A stretch of 39,614 nt of DNA from Planctomycetaceae bacterium (GTDB lineage: Bacteria; Planctomycetota; Planctomycetia; Planctomycetales; Planctomycetaceae). Within the stretch, counting starts at the first letter, position 1; each line of letters begins with the position of its first letter. The translations under genes and the position numbers were made by a program. The DNA is taken from NCBI GenBank assembly GCA_028284145.1, contig JANQSH010000172.1:1-39614 (forward strand), read 5' to 3'. The notes below the pieces were generated by a model that saw only the letters and a list, made by a program, of their open reading frames with translations, searched no databases and was not told where the DNA came from. Shown one piece after another: positions 1 through 7,323 of this stretch.

Positions 1-85
1 TCGTCGCTCGGCTACCTCACTCCAGTCGAGTTTGAATCCCAATAACCATTGTGCCGATTTAAGGAGTTAGACTGTCCACAAAACA
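1..85 (+). mobile_element. 3' end of an IS3-family insertion sequence (transposase C-terminus)
   Basis: Frame 1 from base 1 encodes SSLGYLTPVEFESQ followed by TAA at 43-45. The LGYxxPxEFE signature is the usual C-terminus of the IS3-family integrase-type (rve) transposase. The rest of the element lies outside the window to the left. After the stop there are about 40 bp of non-coding DNA that include TTAGACTGTCCACAAAA, which resembles the terminal region of such elements. The exact end is not certain because the other inverted repeat cannot be seen, so 85 is approximate. The nuclease reading frame begins abruptly just after this point, which suggests that the element inserted into that gene. 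Confidence 0.75.
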
Positions 86-88
86 TGA

Positions 89-529
89 AGCACCCCATCG
101 ATCCTCGGGATTGAAGAAGAACTCCGTAGTAAACTGATCCCCGGTTTGCCAGACATCCTCGGCCGTATCGACCTGATCACGGAAACCGACAGCGACCTCA
201 CTATCACCGACCTGAAGACAGCTCGCACGCGATGGTCGGCAGAGCAAGCTGAACGATCGGGTGAGCAGTTGATGTTGTATGCGTCACTGGCCAAGGACCT
301 CGTGCCGGGCAAGGCGATCCGACTGGAGTTCGCAGTTGTCACTAAGAACGCGAAGCCGGTCGTTGAAACGCTGCCAGTCACATTCAATTTGACTCGCATC
401 GAACGAACCAAAGCCGTGATGCGGCGCGTATGGCATTCTATTCAGGACGGGAATTTCTATCCCGCACCCTCACCAATGTCCTGTCCAAGCTGCCCGTTTC
501 GCGGCCCATGCGACGCATGGCAGGGATGA
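89..529 (+). pseudogene. PD-(D/E)XK nuclease (Cas4/RecB-like), N-terminus removed by IS insertion
   Basis: The frame is open from the TGA at 86-88 to TGA at 527-529. The first ATG-like codon lies inside the conserved core, so the frame before it (GIEEELRSKLIPGLPDILGR) is also family sequence and the gene was once longer. The core is visible: GRIDLI, then the catalytic DLKTA strand (the D-x-K part of the motif), then QLMLYA. The C-terminus has a cysteine cluster, CPSCPFRGPC, like the Fe-S cluster cysteines of Cas4 and AddB-type nucleases. Family members are DNA exonucleases or nickases, often in phage, plasmid or defence contexts. Here the N-terminal part is missing and IS3-type sequence abuts the 5' side, so the copy is probably non-functional. 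Confidence 0.75.
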
Positions 530-566
530 CACGTCAACACAATACTCGCACCACAGGAGACACCCT

Positions 567-704
567 TTGGAAAACTTACTCGGTATTGCCATCGTAGGAG
601 CCGCCATCTTCTACGCGCACCGTCTCGGCAAGCAGCAAGGCAGCCGTGGAGCTTTCCGTGCCGGCATGCGGCGAGGTCGCGCCCTCGGAAAACGACGATC
701 CTGA
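567..704 (+). CDS. Small predicted membrane protein (45 aa)
   Basis: A short ORF starts at TTG 567 and ends at TGA 702-704. An AGGAG ribosome-binding site at 555-559 stands 7 bases upstream and supports the TTG start. The product begins MENLLGIAIVGAAIFYAHRL, a short hydrophobic segment. It then turns strongly basic: nine of its last 26 residues are Arg or Lys. That gives a single membrane segment with a positive tail. It follows the nuclease remnant by 37 bp and is itself followed by a strong terminator, so both were probably transcribed together. The function is unknown. Such basic one-helix proteins are common in phage and plasmid cargo. Confidence 0.6.
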   Translation: MENLLGIAIVGAAIFYAHRLGKQQGSRGAFRAGMRRGRALGKRRS

Positions 705-722
705 TCACTCACAAATCAAAAG

Positions 723-774
723 AAGCTGCCGTCGCCGTCCGGGCTTGCTCGGGCGGTGGCGAGCTTTCTTTTTT
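723..774 (+). terminator. Rho-independent terminator, possibly bidirectional
   Basis: AAGCT-GCCGTCGCC and GGCGGTGGCG-AGCTT form a GC-rich stem of about 16 bp with a short loop, followed by TTTCTTTTTT. It ends the nuclease-remnant/small-protein transcript. The minus-strand gene ends at 797, so the same hairpin can also stop transcription from that side, although the U-run there is weaker. Confidence 0.8.
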
Positions 775-796
775 AACCATTGAAGGGAACGGATAA

Positions 797-1354
797 TTAT
801 TGTGCCTTCGGTGGAATCGCGATTGCTGAAGCAGACCACTGTTTTCCACTGATCATGTCCGCCCAGTTGTACACCGCCAAGTTTACTTTGACTGTCTTCG
901 ATTCCCCAGCTTCAAGCCAGACGTCTTCTGTTCCTTCCAGCATAGACTCGTACTTCGTTTCGTATTTCACGGGCGGCGGGGCGAGTTTCGTAGTGAATGT
1001 CTCCCTCAGTGACTTCTCGATACCCGACTCGCTACGTTTGGCCTCAAGGGACTGAGTGTATGAGCGGAGCTCAATACGAACTCGACCTGCAACCCCGTCG
1101 TTCCGTACTTGTACATCAACTGTGTGCGGCGACAGTAAATTGAATGACAATTCCTTGCTGACGATCACTGGCTTGGGGACCGTTTTCGTTTCAACAGCAG
1201 AGTTCCACCCCATCAACCACGCCGCCGCCGAATACACCAGGTAGAGCACAAGAATCATGGCAGCCAGCACGCCAGCTAGCAGAAGGAGAGTCTGCCGCCA
1301 CGTGAGTTCAACGGGATCGGTGGATGCGGTCGTAGATTCGATTTCCTGTGTCAT
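797..1354 (-). CDS. Membrane-anchored protein of unknown function (185 aa)
   Basis: The start is taken at ATG 1354 (MTQEIESTT). The frame stays open further upstream, but that part is arginine-rich and looks like read-through of non-coding DNA. Residues 22-50 are one long hydrophobic helix (LLLLAGVLAAMILVLYLVY). The following 135 residues are polar and rich in alternating beta-type segments (VDVQVRNDGVAGRVRIELRS), suggesting an immunoglobulin-like or similar extracytoplasmic beta domain. No catalytic motif is visible and I do not recognise the family. It converges on the terminator at 723-774. Confidence 0.65.
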   Translation of the reverse strand: MTQEIESTTASTDPVELTWRQTLLLLAGVLAAMILVLYLVYSAAAWLMGWNSAVETKTVPKPVIVSKELSFNLLSPHTVDVQVRNDGVAGRVRIELRSYTQSLEAKRSESGIEKSLRETFTTKLAPPPVKYETKYESMLEGTEDVWLEAGESKTVKVNLAVYNWADMISGKQWSASAIAIPPKAQ

Positions 1355-1440
1355 TGTCTGTCCCGATACGAAAAGAGGAGCGCCGAACCAGGTCGCTCCT
1401 CCAACCCCCGCCAAGGGGCGTACAGACCAACACCGGCCGA

Positions 1441-1463
1441 CGCTCCCGTTCGCAACGGGAGCG
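1441..1463. repeat. Perfect inverted repeat, 10-bp arms, 3-base loop
   Basis: CGCTCCCGTT and AACGGGAGCG flank CGC, so transcripts of either strand could fold into a stable hairpin. There is no U-run on either side, so it is not a classic terminator. It lies 87 bp upstream of the membrane-anchored protein gene, in its possible promoter or leader. Confidence 0.8.
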
Positions 1464-2140
1464 CGGTCCAAGTGCTGTGTCTGTAATCTCAAGAGCCATC
1501 AGGCTCAGGTTGGCGGTTTTGGAGGAGACAACAGCTTGCCGCTCTCGCGACAATCAAATTTACCGGGTGTCAAACCCGAATTGTGGACGTGCAGATTCCT
1601 CGGTTACTTTTTTGTTCTCGGCCAACTACCCGATGCAACCGGCCTGATTTGTCTATCTCAATTCTATCGCTGAAGGTTGAAACTCTCAATCTGAGAGTCA
1701 ATTCAGCACATCGCGCGGGCCTCCTTTACCCTTATGCGAAACGTGGGCGAGCGGTTTCCTTCCAGACGCGAACTGACCCTGCCCTTATTTCGACTGGCAA
1801 CCCTGCCATTGTGCGCTGGCGGAATCCGGCAATTCTCCACGAGTTTGCACGAGATTTACGATGAAACGACGAACCTATTTCGATGGGCATTTCGACGGCC
1901 GGGCGGCTTATTATCTTGGGGTGACATCGGCGTTCCCGTCACCAGTTCGTCCAGAGTTCAAATGCTTCCGGGACACCGCAACGTAGTGATTTCGCCTCGG
2001 TGGTGTCGCGAGCCCAACAGAAACGCGATTTTCTGGCCTACTTTGTTAGATGGGCCGTCACGAAAACAAACAAAGGATTGCATAAGCAACTACCAAACAG
2101 CGGCTTACAAAAACACGGAGTCAAATCCAATGTACTCAAT

Positions 2141-2164
2141 TCGCTGTGAGAGCTCTCACAGCGA
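2141..2164. repeat. Perfect 24-bp palindrome without spacer
   Basis: The half-site TCGCTGTGAGAG is followed directly by its exact reverse complement. A spacerless palindrome of this size suits a dimeric DNA-binding protein better than an RNA hairpin. It lies about 180 bp downstream of the MerR operon and about 1.4 kb from the ParB-like gene. It does not resemble the usual parS consensus. Confidence 0.85.
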
Positions 2165-2246
2165 GATGAACCAGACTGCAATCCGGTTCACATTTCGCTG
2201 TTTCGTCGGGCCGGAGGTGGTGCAGCACGACGTTCGGAGCGTTTTT

Positions 2247-2274
2247 AGCGCGAGAAAAGCGAAAATCTCGCGCT
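2247..2274. repeat. Inverted repeat, 9-bp arms, 10-base loop
   Basis: AGCGCGAGA (2247-2255) pairs with TCTCGCGCT (2266-2274). Read in the direction of the minus-strand MerR operon, which ends at 2341, the hairpin is followed by A residues rather than T. It is therefore not a normal intrinsic terminator, though it could protect the 3' end of that transcript. Confidence 0.7.
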
Positions 2275-2340
2275 GCCCAGAGGAGGTTTTTCTACAGCAT
2301 GGCTTCGCGGGGCATTGTCAAACACCACATCGGGCCAACA

Positions 2341-2721
2341 TCAAAGATCAATCAGGCTCAACTGGTCCGTTGCCCTCAAGTGCCGCCGAACCGTACAGGG
2401 TAAATGCTGTCTGAGATTCTCGACGTAGTGTTGGCCCCAGAATCTTTCCAGCACCGAACGTGTGATTTGACGCACTTGCTTTTCTTCAATCTCGACGGTC
2501 AACGGCCCCGCCTCAATGTGCGCCCCAGCACTCATCCGTTCAAGAATTGACTTTCGGAGTTGCTCGGTCTCACGTCGCTGGCGAAGGCCAGCCTGAAGCC
2601 GCCGGAGCTCGTCCTGTGTTACGTCCGCTGGAGCTGGCATTGGCGGTGCCGGGAGCGAACGATCCTGCGAGGGGCTTTCCGGTTCAGTGGGGGTCATTCT
2701 GGGAACTGTGGGCTGCTCCAT
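2341..2721 (-). CDS. Small protein of unknown function, partner of the MerR-type regulator
   Basis: The start is set at ATG 2721 (MEQPTVPRM, 126 aa). It lies 2 bp after the stop of the MerR-type gene, in the arrangement TGAGGATG, so the two are translationally coupled. The first 35 residues are Pro/Ser/Glu-rich and probably disordered. Next comes a charged helical segment (DELRRLQAGLRQRRETEQLRK), then a compact domain containing AGPLTVEIEEKQVRQITRSV. A longer upstream frame exists but overlaps the regulator gene. The tight pairing suggests that it acts with the regulator. I do not recognise the family. Confidence 0.65.
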   Translation of the reverse strand: MEQPTVPRMTPTEPESPSQDRSLPAPPMPAPADVTQDELRRLQAGLRQRRETEQLRKSILERMSAGAHIEAGPLTVEIEEKQVRQITRSVLERFWGQHYVENLRQHLPCTVRRHLRATDQLSLIDL

Positions 2722-2723
2722 CC

Positions 2724-3482
2724 TCACTTCTTTCCTGTTTTGCGGCTGCGTTTGGGTGGCTTGATCTCGAAATCCCACGAGGACATCACAAAAACGTCGC
2801 ATTCCTCGGCTCTCGAACCGCCTGCGTCTTCTATTCGGGAGACTGCTTGCTTCGTCGGGGATTTAGGCAAACTCGCAACATTTGCTACATACGCCGACAT
2901 CTCACGCCAGATAGGCATCACCAGAAAGCCGTCTCCTATCGAGTCAAACGAAGCAAGCTGGATGCTGACAGCAAAGTCGGCTGTGACAAGTACAGAGTCG
3001 GCTGTGACTATTAGGACAGGATTGATCCCCTGTTCCATCAGCTCTATCGCACGCTGCATCACCTCTACGGAAAGGGTTTGGACAGAAGTCCTTGTGAGCG
3101 CAGCTCGACGTTCTTTTATCCAAGATGCCAAGAATTGCTCAATCGCATGTTGCAGGTTGGCGTGCGCGGCTCGAACGTCCATTTGATGGCTGACGTCGGC
3201 AAAAACGTAACGTCGCCTATGCTTTCGTTCTTCCTGTTCCCAGTCATCCCCGAGCAATTCGCGAATCGCAGCGAGACTTTTGCCCTCTTTGCGCAGCTGC
3301 TTGATACGGACGCAGCGGTGTAGCACCCATTCCGGCCAATACGCCATCTTTCCTCGCCCGTTCGGATGGGTGCGGATGTCTGGAGATGGAATCAGCCCCT
3401 CCTTTCCGTGCCAGCGAATGAGCGTTGCGACGTTTGTGATCCCTGTCGCTTTCATGATGTCCCGTGATGTTACATCCGCCAT
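2724..3482 (-). CDS. MerR-family transcriptional regulator
   Basis: The product is 252 aa from ATG 3482. The frame also has an ATG at 3488, but the ribosome-binding site GAGGAG touches that one and stands 6 bases from the second, so Met3 is preferred. The N-terminal 75 residues form a winged helix-turn-helix of MerR type: MADVTSRDIMKATGITNVAT, then IRWHGKEGLIPSP, then a wing and LRKEGKSLAAIRELLG. The rest is a long effector or dimerisation part with a helix (residues ~95-155) and a beta-rich section. It has no metal-binding cysteine pattern. It is divergent from the ParB-like/RT operon across a 107-bp gap and is well placed to regulate both directions. Confidence 0.75.
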   Translation of the reverse strand: MADVTSRDIMKATGITNVATLIRWHGKEGLIPSPDIRTHPNGRGKMAYWPEWVLHRCVRIKQLRKEGKSLAAIRELLGDDWEQEERKHRRRYVFADVSHQMDVRAAHANLQHAIEQFLASWIKERRAALTRTSVQTLSVEVMQRAIELMEQGINPVLIVTADSVLVTADFAVSIQLASFDSIGDGFLVMPIWREMSAYVANVASLPKSPTKQAVSRIEDAGGSRAEECDVFVMSSWDFEIKPPKRSRKTGKK

Positions 3483-3505
3483 TCCCATCTCCTCATTGAC
3501 ATTTC

Positions 3506-3526
3506 ACATGCACATTGTAATCATGT
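3506..3526. promoter_or_regulatory. Dyad overlapping the MerR-gene promoter, possible operator
   Basis: ACATG-N11-CATGT spans 3506-3526 and covers the -10 element of the minus-strand promoter. MerR-type proteins bind dyads in or near their own promoter, so this is a reasonable autoregulatory site. Outside it, TGACAT/ATGTCA copies (3498-3503 and 3529-3540) add a second, wider symmetry. Confidence 0.45.
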
Positions 3527-3541
3527 AGATGTCAATGTCAA
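3514..3541 (-). promoter_or_regulatory. Sigma-70-like promoter of the MerR operon
   Basis: On the minus strand a perfect -35 TTGACA (plus coordinates 3536-3541) is followed after 16 bp by TACAAT (3514-3519). A start of transcription near 3507 would give a leader of about 25 bases before ATG 3482. The motif match is strong, but promoter signals in planctomycetes are not well conserved. Confidence 0.6.
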
Positions 3542-3589
3542 GTTGGCGGCGTTTGGATCACTAAGGGCCGTCGTGCCGGGAGGCGTACT

Positions 3590-4486
3590 ATGCACAATGA
3601 ATGGAAGATCGAGTTGGTTTCACTGGAACGGGTTGAGCGACATCCGCGTCAGCATGAGTTCTTCACATCCCCAAGCGATGTCCAGCTCGATGAGCTTGCC
3701 GCAGACCTCAAAGAGCGAGGTCAGCAGGAACCAATCCACATTACGCCGGCCGGAACACTCATCCGTGGACATCGCCGAGTCGCGGCTGCGAAATTGCTTG
3801 GATGGCGAGAACTGAAGGCTGTCGTCCGGCATGATCTCACCGATCCGAATAGTGCCGAAGCCGTTTCAGAATTGATCAACGACAACATCAAGAGGCAGCA
3901 GCTCGATGACCTCGCTCTCGCACGATGCTACCGGGAACTCAAGAAGTCGCGATCAAGGAGGGGCGTTTCCGGTGACTTTCGTGACCAGTTGGCCGCTCAC
4001 TTGAACTGCGGCAAGTCGGGCCGGTCACTGGATCGTCTCGAACGGTTACTTCAACTGCCCCGTGACATTCAGGACTTGATCACAGCCAAGCGGCTCAACA
4101 AGGACCAGGGCGAGAGAATTCTTCGACTGCCGAAGAAACGTCAACAGGACGTCTTTGAGGCGCTCAGGACCACTGAGAACATTTCCGATGTGCTCCGCCG
4201 TTTTGGGATTATCAAATCAGCAAAGGCGCGAAATCCGAGTGAACTCGGAGAAGAACTCCTCCAATTCTTCAATCGAAACCTGCCTGCCTTCCGCACCAAC
4301 ATCGAAGCACTGGACCGATTGCAGTTGCGAGGCCGGAATGTGGTTGAATTGCTTGTCGACGCCACCGCGTTCATGACCGAGTGGACAAAACGCAAGCGTC
4401 AGTTGAAGCAGCAGGCCATCAAAGAAGTTCAAAGCACAATGAATCGACGCTCAAATCTGGACAATTTGTCCGGCGATTCGCGGTAA
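3590..4486 (+). CDS. ParB-like N-terminal domain protein
   Basis: The product is 298 aa. The start ATG 3590 has a GGGAGG ribosome-binding site 6 bases upstream. Residues 5-110 are a ParB/Spo0J-type domain: IELVSLERVERHPRQ (the R-x-NP-R region), LAADLKERGQQEPIHI, then GTLIRGHRRVAAAKLLGW. The usual GERR box reads GHRR at residues 60-63. INDNIKRQQLDDLALARCY matches the segment after the nucleotide box. Residues ~125-200 resemble the helix-turn-helix part of ParB. The C-terminal 90 residues are charged and helical. ParB proteins are CTP-dependent DNA clamps, while other members of the fold are nucleases or kinases. No ParA gene is adjacent, so simple plasmid partition is doubtful. It is the first gene of the operon with the helicase-like and RT genes. 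Confidence 0.8.
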   Translation: MHNEWKIELVSLERVERHPRQHEFFTSPSDVQLDELAADLKERGQQEPIHITPAGTLIRGHRRVAAAKLLGWRELKAVVRHDLTDPNSAEAVSELINDNIKRQQLDDLALARCYRELKKSRSRRGVSGDFRDQLAAHLNCGKSGRSLDRLERLLQLPRDIQDLITAKRLNKDQGERILRLPKKRQQDVFEALRTTENISDVLRRFGIIKSAKARNPSELGEELLQFFNRNLPAFRTNIEALDRLQLRGRNVVELLVDATAFMTEWTKRKRQLKQQAIKEVQSTMNRRSNLDNLSGDSR

Positions 4487-4519
4487 TCATTTACCGATCA
4501 GAAAAATTGGCGAAGCAGA

Positions 4520-6082
4520 ATGCAATCCACCTCCTCATCAACCATGGAATACTTCCGCGACGGTCATGTGATTTCGATCAACGACGAGGCGTTCGAGTTG
4601 CTGGAGCCATACGCGGTCGCTCGCAAGCGTGTGCCGAGCAGCGATCCTGACCATGGCTACGATGTCGAGGAAATCCGCGAATCGCTTATTCGGGGGCTGG
4701 CCTTGCAGAACGGCGGCGAACTCCGTGACCGTGTTTCCAACGCGGGCATGATCGAACTCTTGAGGTATGTTGCAAGCCACCAGGGATTTGATCTTCAGGG
4801 GCGAGCACAGACTCAGATTAACTCCCTTCCGTCCCCTTCCCAATCGAATCGCCTTTCGTATCCATCGTTGCCGCGATTTCTGGCGGGGCATCCGCGCGGC
4901 GTGATTCGCATTGCTCGTTCATGTAGTCCAGCCGACGTCGTGGTTGATGCGCGAGCTGCATTTCCTGACCGACGAATTCTCGTGTTGGGCCGAGTTGAGC
5001 CGCTCAGAAAACTGAAGACCATGCTGCCCAACCTTCTAAAGCTGCGAATGCGAATTCCAGAAGAACAGGTCGAACTGGTCTCAGATGGAAGACCGCTGCA
5101 ACTCCAAGGCGACGATGGCTTCCCAGTGCTGCTGCTCAGCACGCCAGTCGCCGCCGCTGATCTTGACACTGAAAAATGTGACATCGTCATTCTGCTCGAT
5201 GCTCTACACTGCACACACAGAATAATGCAGGATGTGTTGGCGCAGGTCGACGCTCGCTTTCGACTGTTCGGTTTTGTCGATGCGAGTCGCAAACTGAAGC
5301 CATACGAACGTGCGAAGCTGCATCAGGTCTTTGGCTTCAACGAGATTGATCTGATGAGCCACGGGAGAGTCCGACGATCCGTGCAGTACGCAGTCATGCG
5401 CCAAGGCGGGGATGCTCTTCGGAGCACAGTCTGGATGAAGCCTACCGTTCAAGAACGAAGACGCGTGGCAGCGGTTGATTCTCTGGCAGCATACACACAT
5501 CATCACGCTCGAAATGACACCATTTCGCGTCTCGCCAAGGCGCTCCGTTTCGGGGGCGAACTGCGCGGCATGAAATGTCGCGACATCCGCCAGTGGTTGA
5601 GTCGCCGCGACAACGGCCAACGCAACGTCACGATCGCCGTGGACCGGCTCGACCACGCTATTCAGTTGGGTAAGCGACTTACTGACTGGCCCATCATCAC
5701 CGGAAACAACAACCTTCAGAACATCGCGCCGCAGATTCGTCGCCGGATCAGGACGGACCCCAAACGGTGGTTGCCGACAGAACAACAAATCGTCGTGGCG
5801 ACGGAGGCTCATTCGTTTCAAGGCCATCACTCTGACATTGTGATCTGGGCCAGCGGCGGAACCACAGCAGCGACTGTTCCGGCATCCTGGATGTTCAGCC
5901 AATCCAACCCAGACCGCCCTATGCTGGTCGTCGATTTTCTCGACGACTTCGCGCCAGCCACGAAAGACTGGAGCATTCGGCGTTTTCGTCACCTCGAATC
6001 ACGCGACGTCTTCCGTGTCGGTACTCCGGCTTCCATCGGACGCATTGAGCGATTCCTTCGCGCTGAAGGAGGTTTCCGATGA
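4520..6082 (+). CDS. SF2-helicase-like protein with degenerate ATPase motifs
   Basis: The product is 520 aa from ATG 4520; ATG 4544 is an alternative and neither has a strong ribosome-binding site. Several segments resemble SF2 helicase motifs. RILVLGRVEPLRKL (152-165) looks like motif Ia. CDIVILLDALH (220-230) sits where DExH motif II belongs. RFRLFGFVDAS follows as a motif III-like strand. NVTIAVDRLDHAIQLGKRL looks like motif IV, and IVVATEAHSFQG-HHSDIVIW (424-443) like motif V. The GxGKT Walker A loop is missing: its position has IARSCSPADV. Motif II has lost the catalytic glutamate. The protein is therefore probably not an ATP-driven helicase and may be a scaffold. It lies 33 bp after the ParB-like gene and its TGA overlaps the RT start (ATGA). 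The family assignment is inference from motif order. Confidence 0.6.
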   Translation: MQSTSSSTMEYFRDGHVISINDEAFELLEPYAVARKRVPSSDPDHGYDVEEIRESLIRGLALQNGGELRDRVSNAGMIELLRYVASHQGFDLQGRAQTQINSLPSPSQSNRLSYPSLPRFLAGHPRGVIRIARSCSPADVVVDARAAFPDRRILVLGRVEPLRKLKTMLPNLLKLRMRIPEEQVELVSDGRPLQLQGDDGFPVLLLSTPVAAADLDTEKCDIVILLDALHCTHRIMQDVLAQVDARFRLFGFVDASRKLKPYERAKLHQVFGFNEIDLMSHGRVRRSVQYAVMRQGGDALRSTVWMKPTVQERRRVAAVDSLAAYTHHHARNDTISRLAKALRFGGELRGMKCRDIRQWLSRRDNGQRNVTIAVDRLDHAIQLGKRLTDWPIITGNNNLQNIAPQIRRRIRTDPKRWLPTEQQIVVATEAHSFQGHHSDIVIWASGGTTAATVPASWMFSQSNPDRPMLVVDFLDDFAPATKDWSIRRFRHLESRDVFRVGTPASIGRIERFLRAEGGFR

Positions 6083-7323
6083 CGACAGAAAGTGGAAATC
6101 CAGCCCTCGCCTACGCTCGCCACCGACTACCAAAGGGACGCCGATCGCGTTCCGGTTCTCGTGACCGATGGTTTGCCCCCGGACGCACCGGATACTATGT
6201 CAAAAATCCCACCAACTTCAGAATCTCGAAGTTCGCAGCGTCGGACAATCTGTACGTCGCGTTCAAACAACTCGAAGAAGATGGCGGTCACGGAGCCGGG
6301 ACGGATGGTTTCCGCCCAGAGCACTTCTCGGAGGGTGAACTCCGACCAATTCTTCGCAAAGTTTCAGAAACGCTCATCGACGGCACGTACCGGCCCTATG
6401 AGCCGCGAATCTGCGCCGTCCCCAAGACTGCCGGTGGCACACGAAACCTTGCGCTGTTCCGGTTCATGGACCGCACGGTGGCTAAAGCGCTGCTGAATTG
6501 CCTCAAACCATTCTGGAATGAACACTTGATTGCCCCCAGCACCTGGCAAATCTTTGCCAGGCTGCATTGGACAATACAGCGAAGACGACTGTTCGTGTTG
6601 GCCCTAGACGACATCAGAAAATGTTTCGACTTCGCGCGGCTCGACGATGTGATGACATGGCATCGGCACCACATTCACAAACAGCGCTTATTAGAACTCA
6701 TCGAACGAATCATCCGGGGGAACGATTCCTTCGGCACTGGGATCGGGTTGCCCCAAGGATCGCCGTACAGCCCGACCGCGATGGACTTGTTGCTCCATCA
6801 TGTTCTCGATCTGGTCATGAAAGACCGGGAGGGAAACACGCCGAGCTTCAGATACGTGGACAATCTCGCGTACCTGTGTTCGGACGTAAGTGAGGGCGTC
6901 AGATTCCTCTCAATGACAATCGAGGTACTTGAAGAAGCCGGCTTCCAGCTCAAAGGGGAAGATGGCGAACCACAGGACCTCAGAGACCCAGAATACAACA
7001 AGGTATTACTGGGTCTGATCCCGCGCTGGCAGAATGGTCTATTGGCCTTCTACACACCGGAATCGTCATTTGAGACTCTGACCATGGGTCTTCAACTTGC
7101 CAACGAAGCGCCATTCCCAGCGGAGAACGCCCTTCGACGCTGTACTGGTTGGCTACAGGCACAGGGACCGGCTCTCATGAGAAACGTAGAACAGGAAGTT
7201 GTTGACCGAGTGGTTGACATGGCGCGCCATGCCGGTTTCCGTAACGTCATCCGCAAAGACATGCTCAACGTAGCCGCTCTTGCGAGAAGGTCGTGGCACC
7301 GAGAACTGGAGAAAGCTCGCTGA
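6079..7323 (+). CDS. Reverse transcriptase with a YVDN active-site box
   Basis: The product is 414 aa. ATG 6079 overlaps the previous stop as ATGA, with a GGAGG ribosome-binding site (6069-6073). RT motifs occur in order: GAGTDGF (72-78); ICAVPKTAGGTRNLALFRF (111-129), which is RT1-2; LALDDIRKCFD (174-184), motif A with the catalytic Asp178; GLPQGSPYSPT (223-233), motif B; FRYVDNLAYL (257-266), motif C; and KVLLGL as the later hydrophobic box. Motif C is normally YxDD; the second Asp is Asn262 here. There is no maturase or HNH domain after the RT core, no retron RNA or DGR parts nearby, and no Cas1. The tail (330-414) is helical. It forms an operon with the ParB-like and helicase-like genes. 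Confidence 0.9.
   Translation: MTTESGNPALAYARHRLPKGRRSRSGSRDRWFAPGRTGYYVKNPTNFRISKFAASDNLYVAFKQLEEDGGHGAGTDGFRPEHFSEGELRPILRKVSETLIDGTYRPYEPRICAVPKTAGGTRNLALFRFMDRTVAKALLNCLKPFWNEHLIAPSTWQIFARLHWTIQRRRLFVLALDDIRKCFDFARLDDVMTWHRHHIHKQRLLELIERIIRGNDSFGTGIGLPQGSPYSPTAMDLLLHHVLDLVMKDREGNTPSFRYVDNLAYLCSDVSEGVRFLSMTIEVLEEAGFQLKGEDGEPQDLRDPEYNKVLLGLIPRWQNGLLAFYTPESSFETLTMGLQLANEAPFPAENALRRCTGWLQAQGPALMRNVEQEVVDRVVDMARHAGFRNVIRKDMLNVAALARRSWHRELEKAR

Larger units (their letters stand above)
1355..2340. other. Gene-poor stretch with three inverted repeats
   Basis: About 1 kb without a convincing gene. The longest open frame (plus strand, 1734-2414) has a composition unlike protein and no good start signal. 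What stands out is three strong inverted repeats (1441-1463, 2141-2164, 2247-2274), listed separately, and weaker ones such as ACTCTCA/TGAGAGT near 1681-1697. The area lies between a membrane-protein gene and the MerR operon that faces the ParB-like/RT operon. It could hold regulatory sites, an old replication or partition region, or decayed genes. Confidence 0.5.

Noticed and set aside
1734..2414. 226-codon open frame on the plus strand
   Set aside because: Composition is rich in Ser, Arg and Cys without hydrophobic patterning, it crosses the palindrome and hairpin, and it runs into the 3' end of the minus-strand gene. No ribosome-binding site.
3590..4486. Plasmid ParAB partition locus
   Set aside because: No ParA ATPase gene is adjacent, the box reads GHRR not GERR, and the gene is in an operon with RT instead.
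5204..5992. 262-codon minus-strand frame inside the helicase-like gene
   Set aside because: It is a shadow of a plus-strand gene that has motif-like blocks and a coupled downstream start; the minus product has no domain.
6079..7323. RT as a group II intron, retron, DGR or CRISPR-associated RT
   Set aside because: No maturase or HNH domain and no intron domain V seen downstream; no msr/msd-like RNA recognised; no Avd or template/variable repeats; no Cas1 or CRISPR array in the window.
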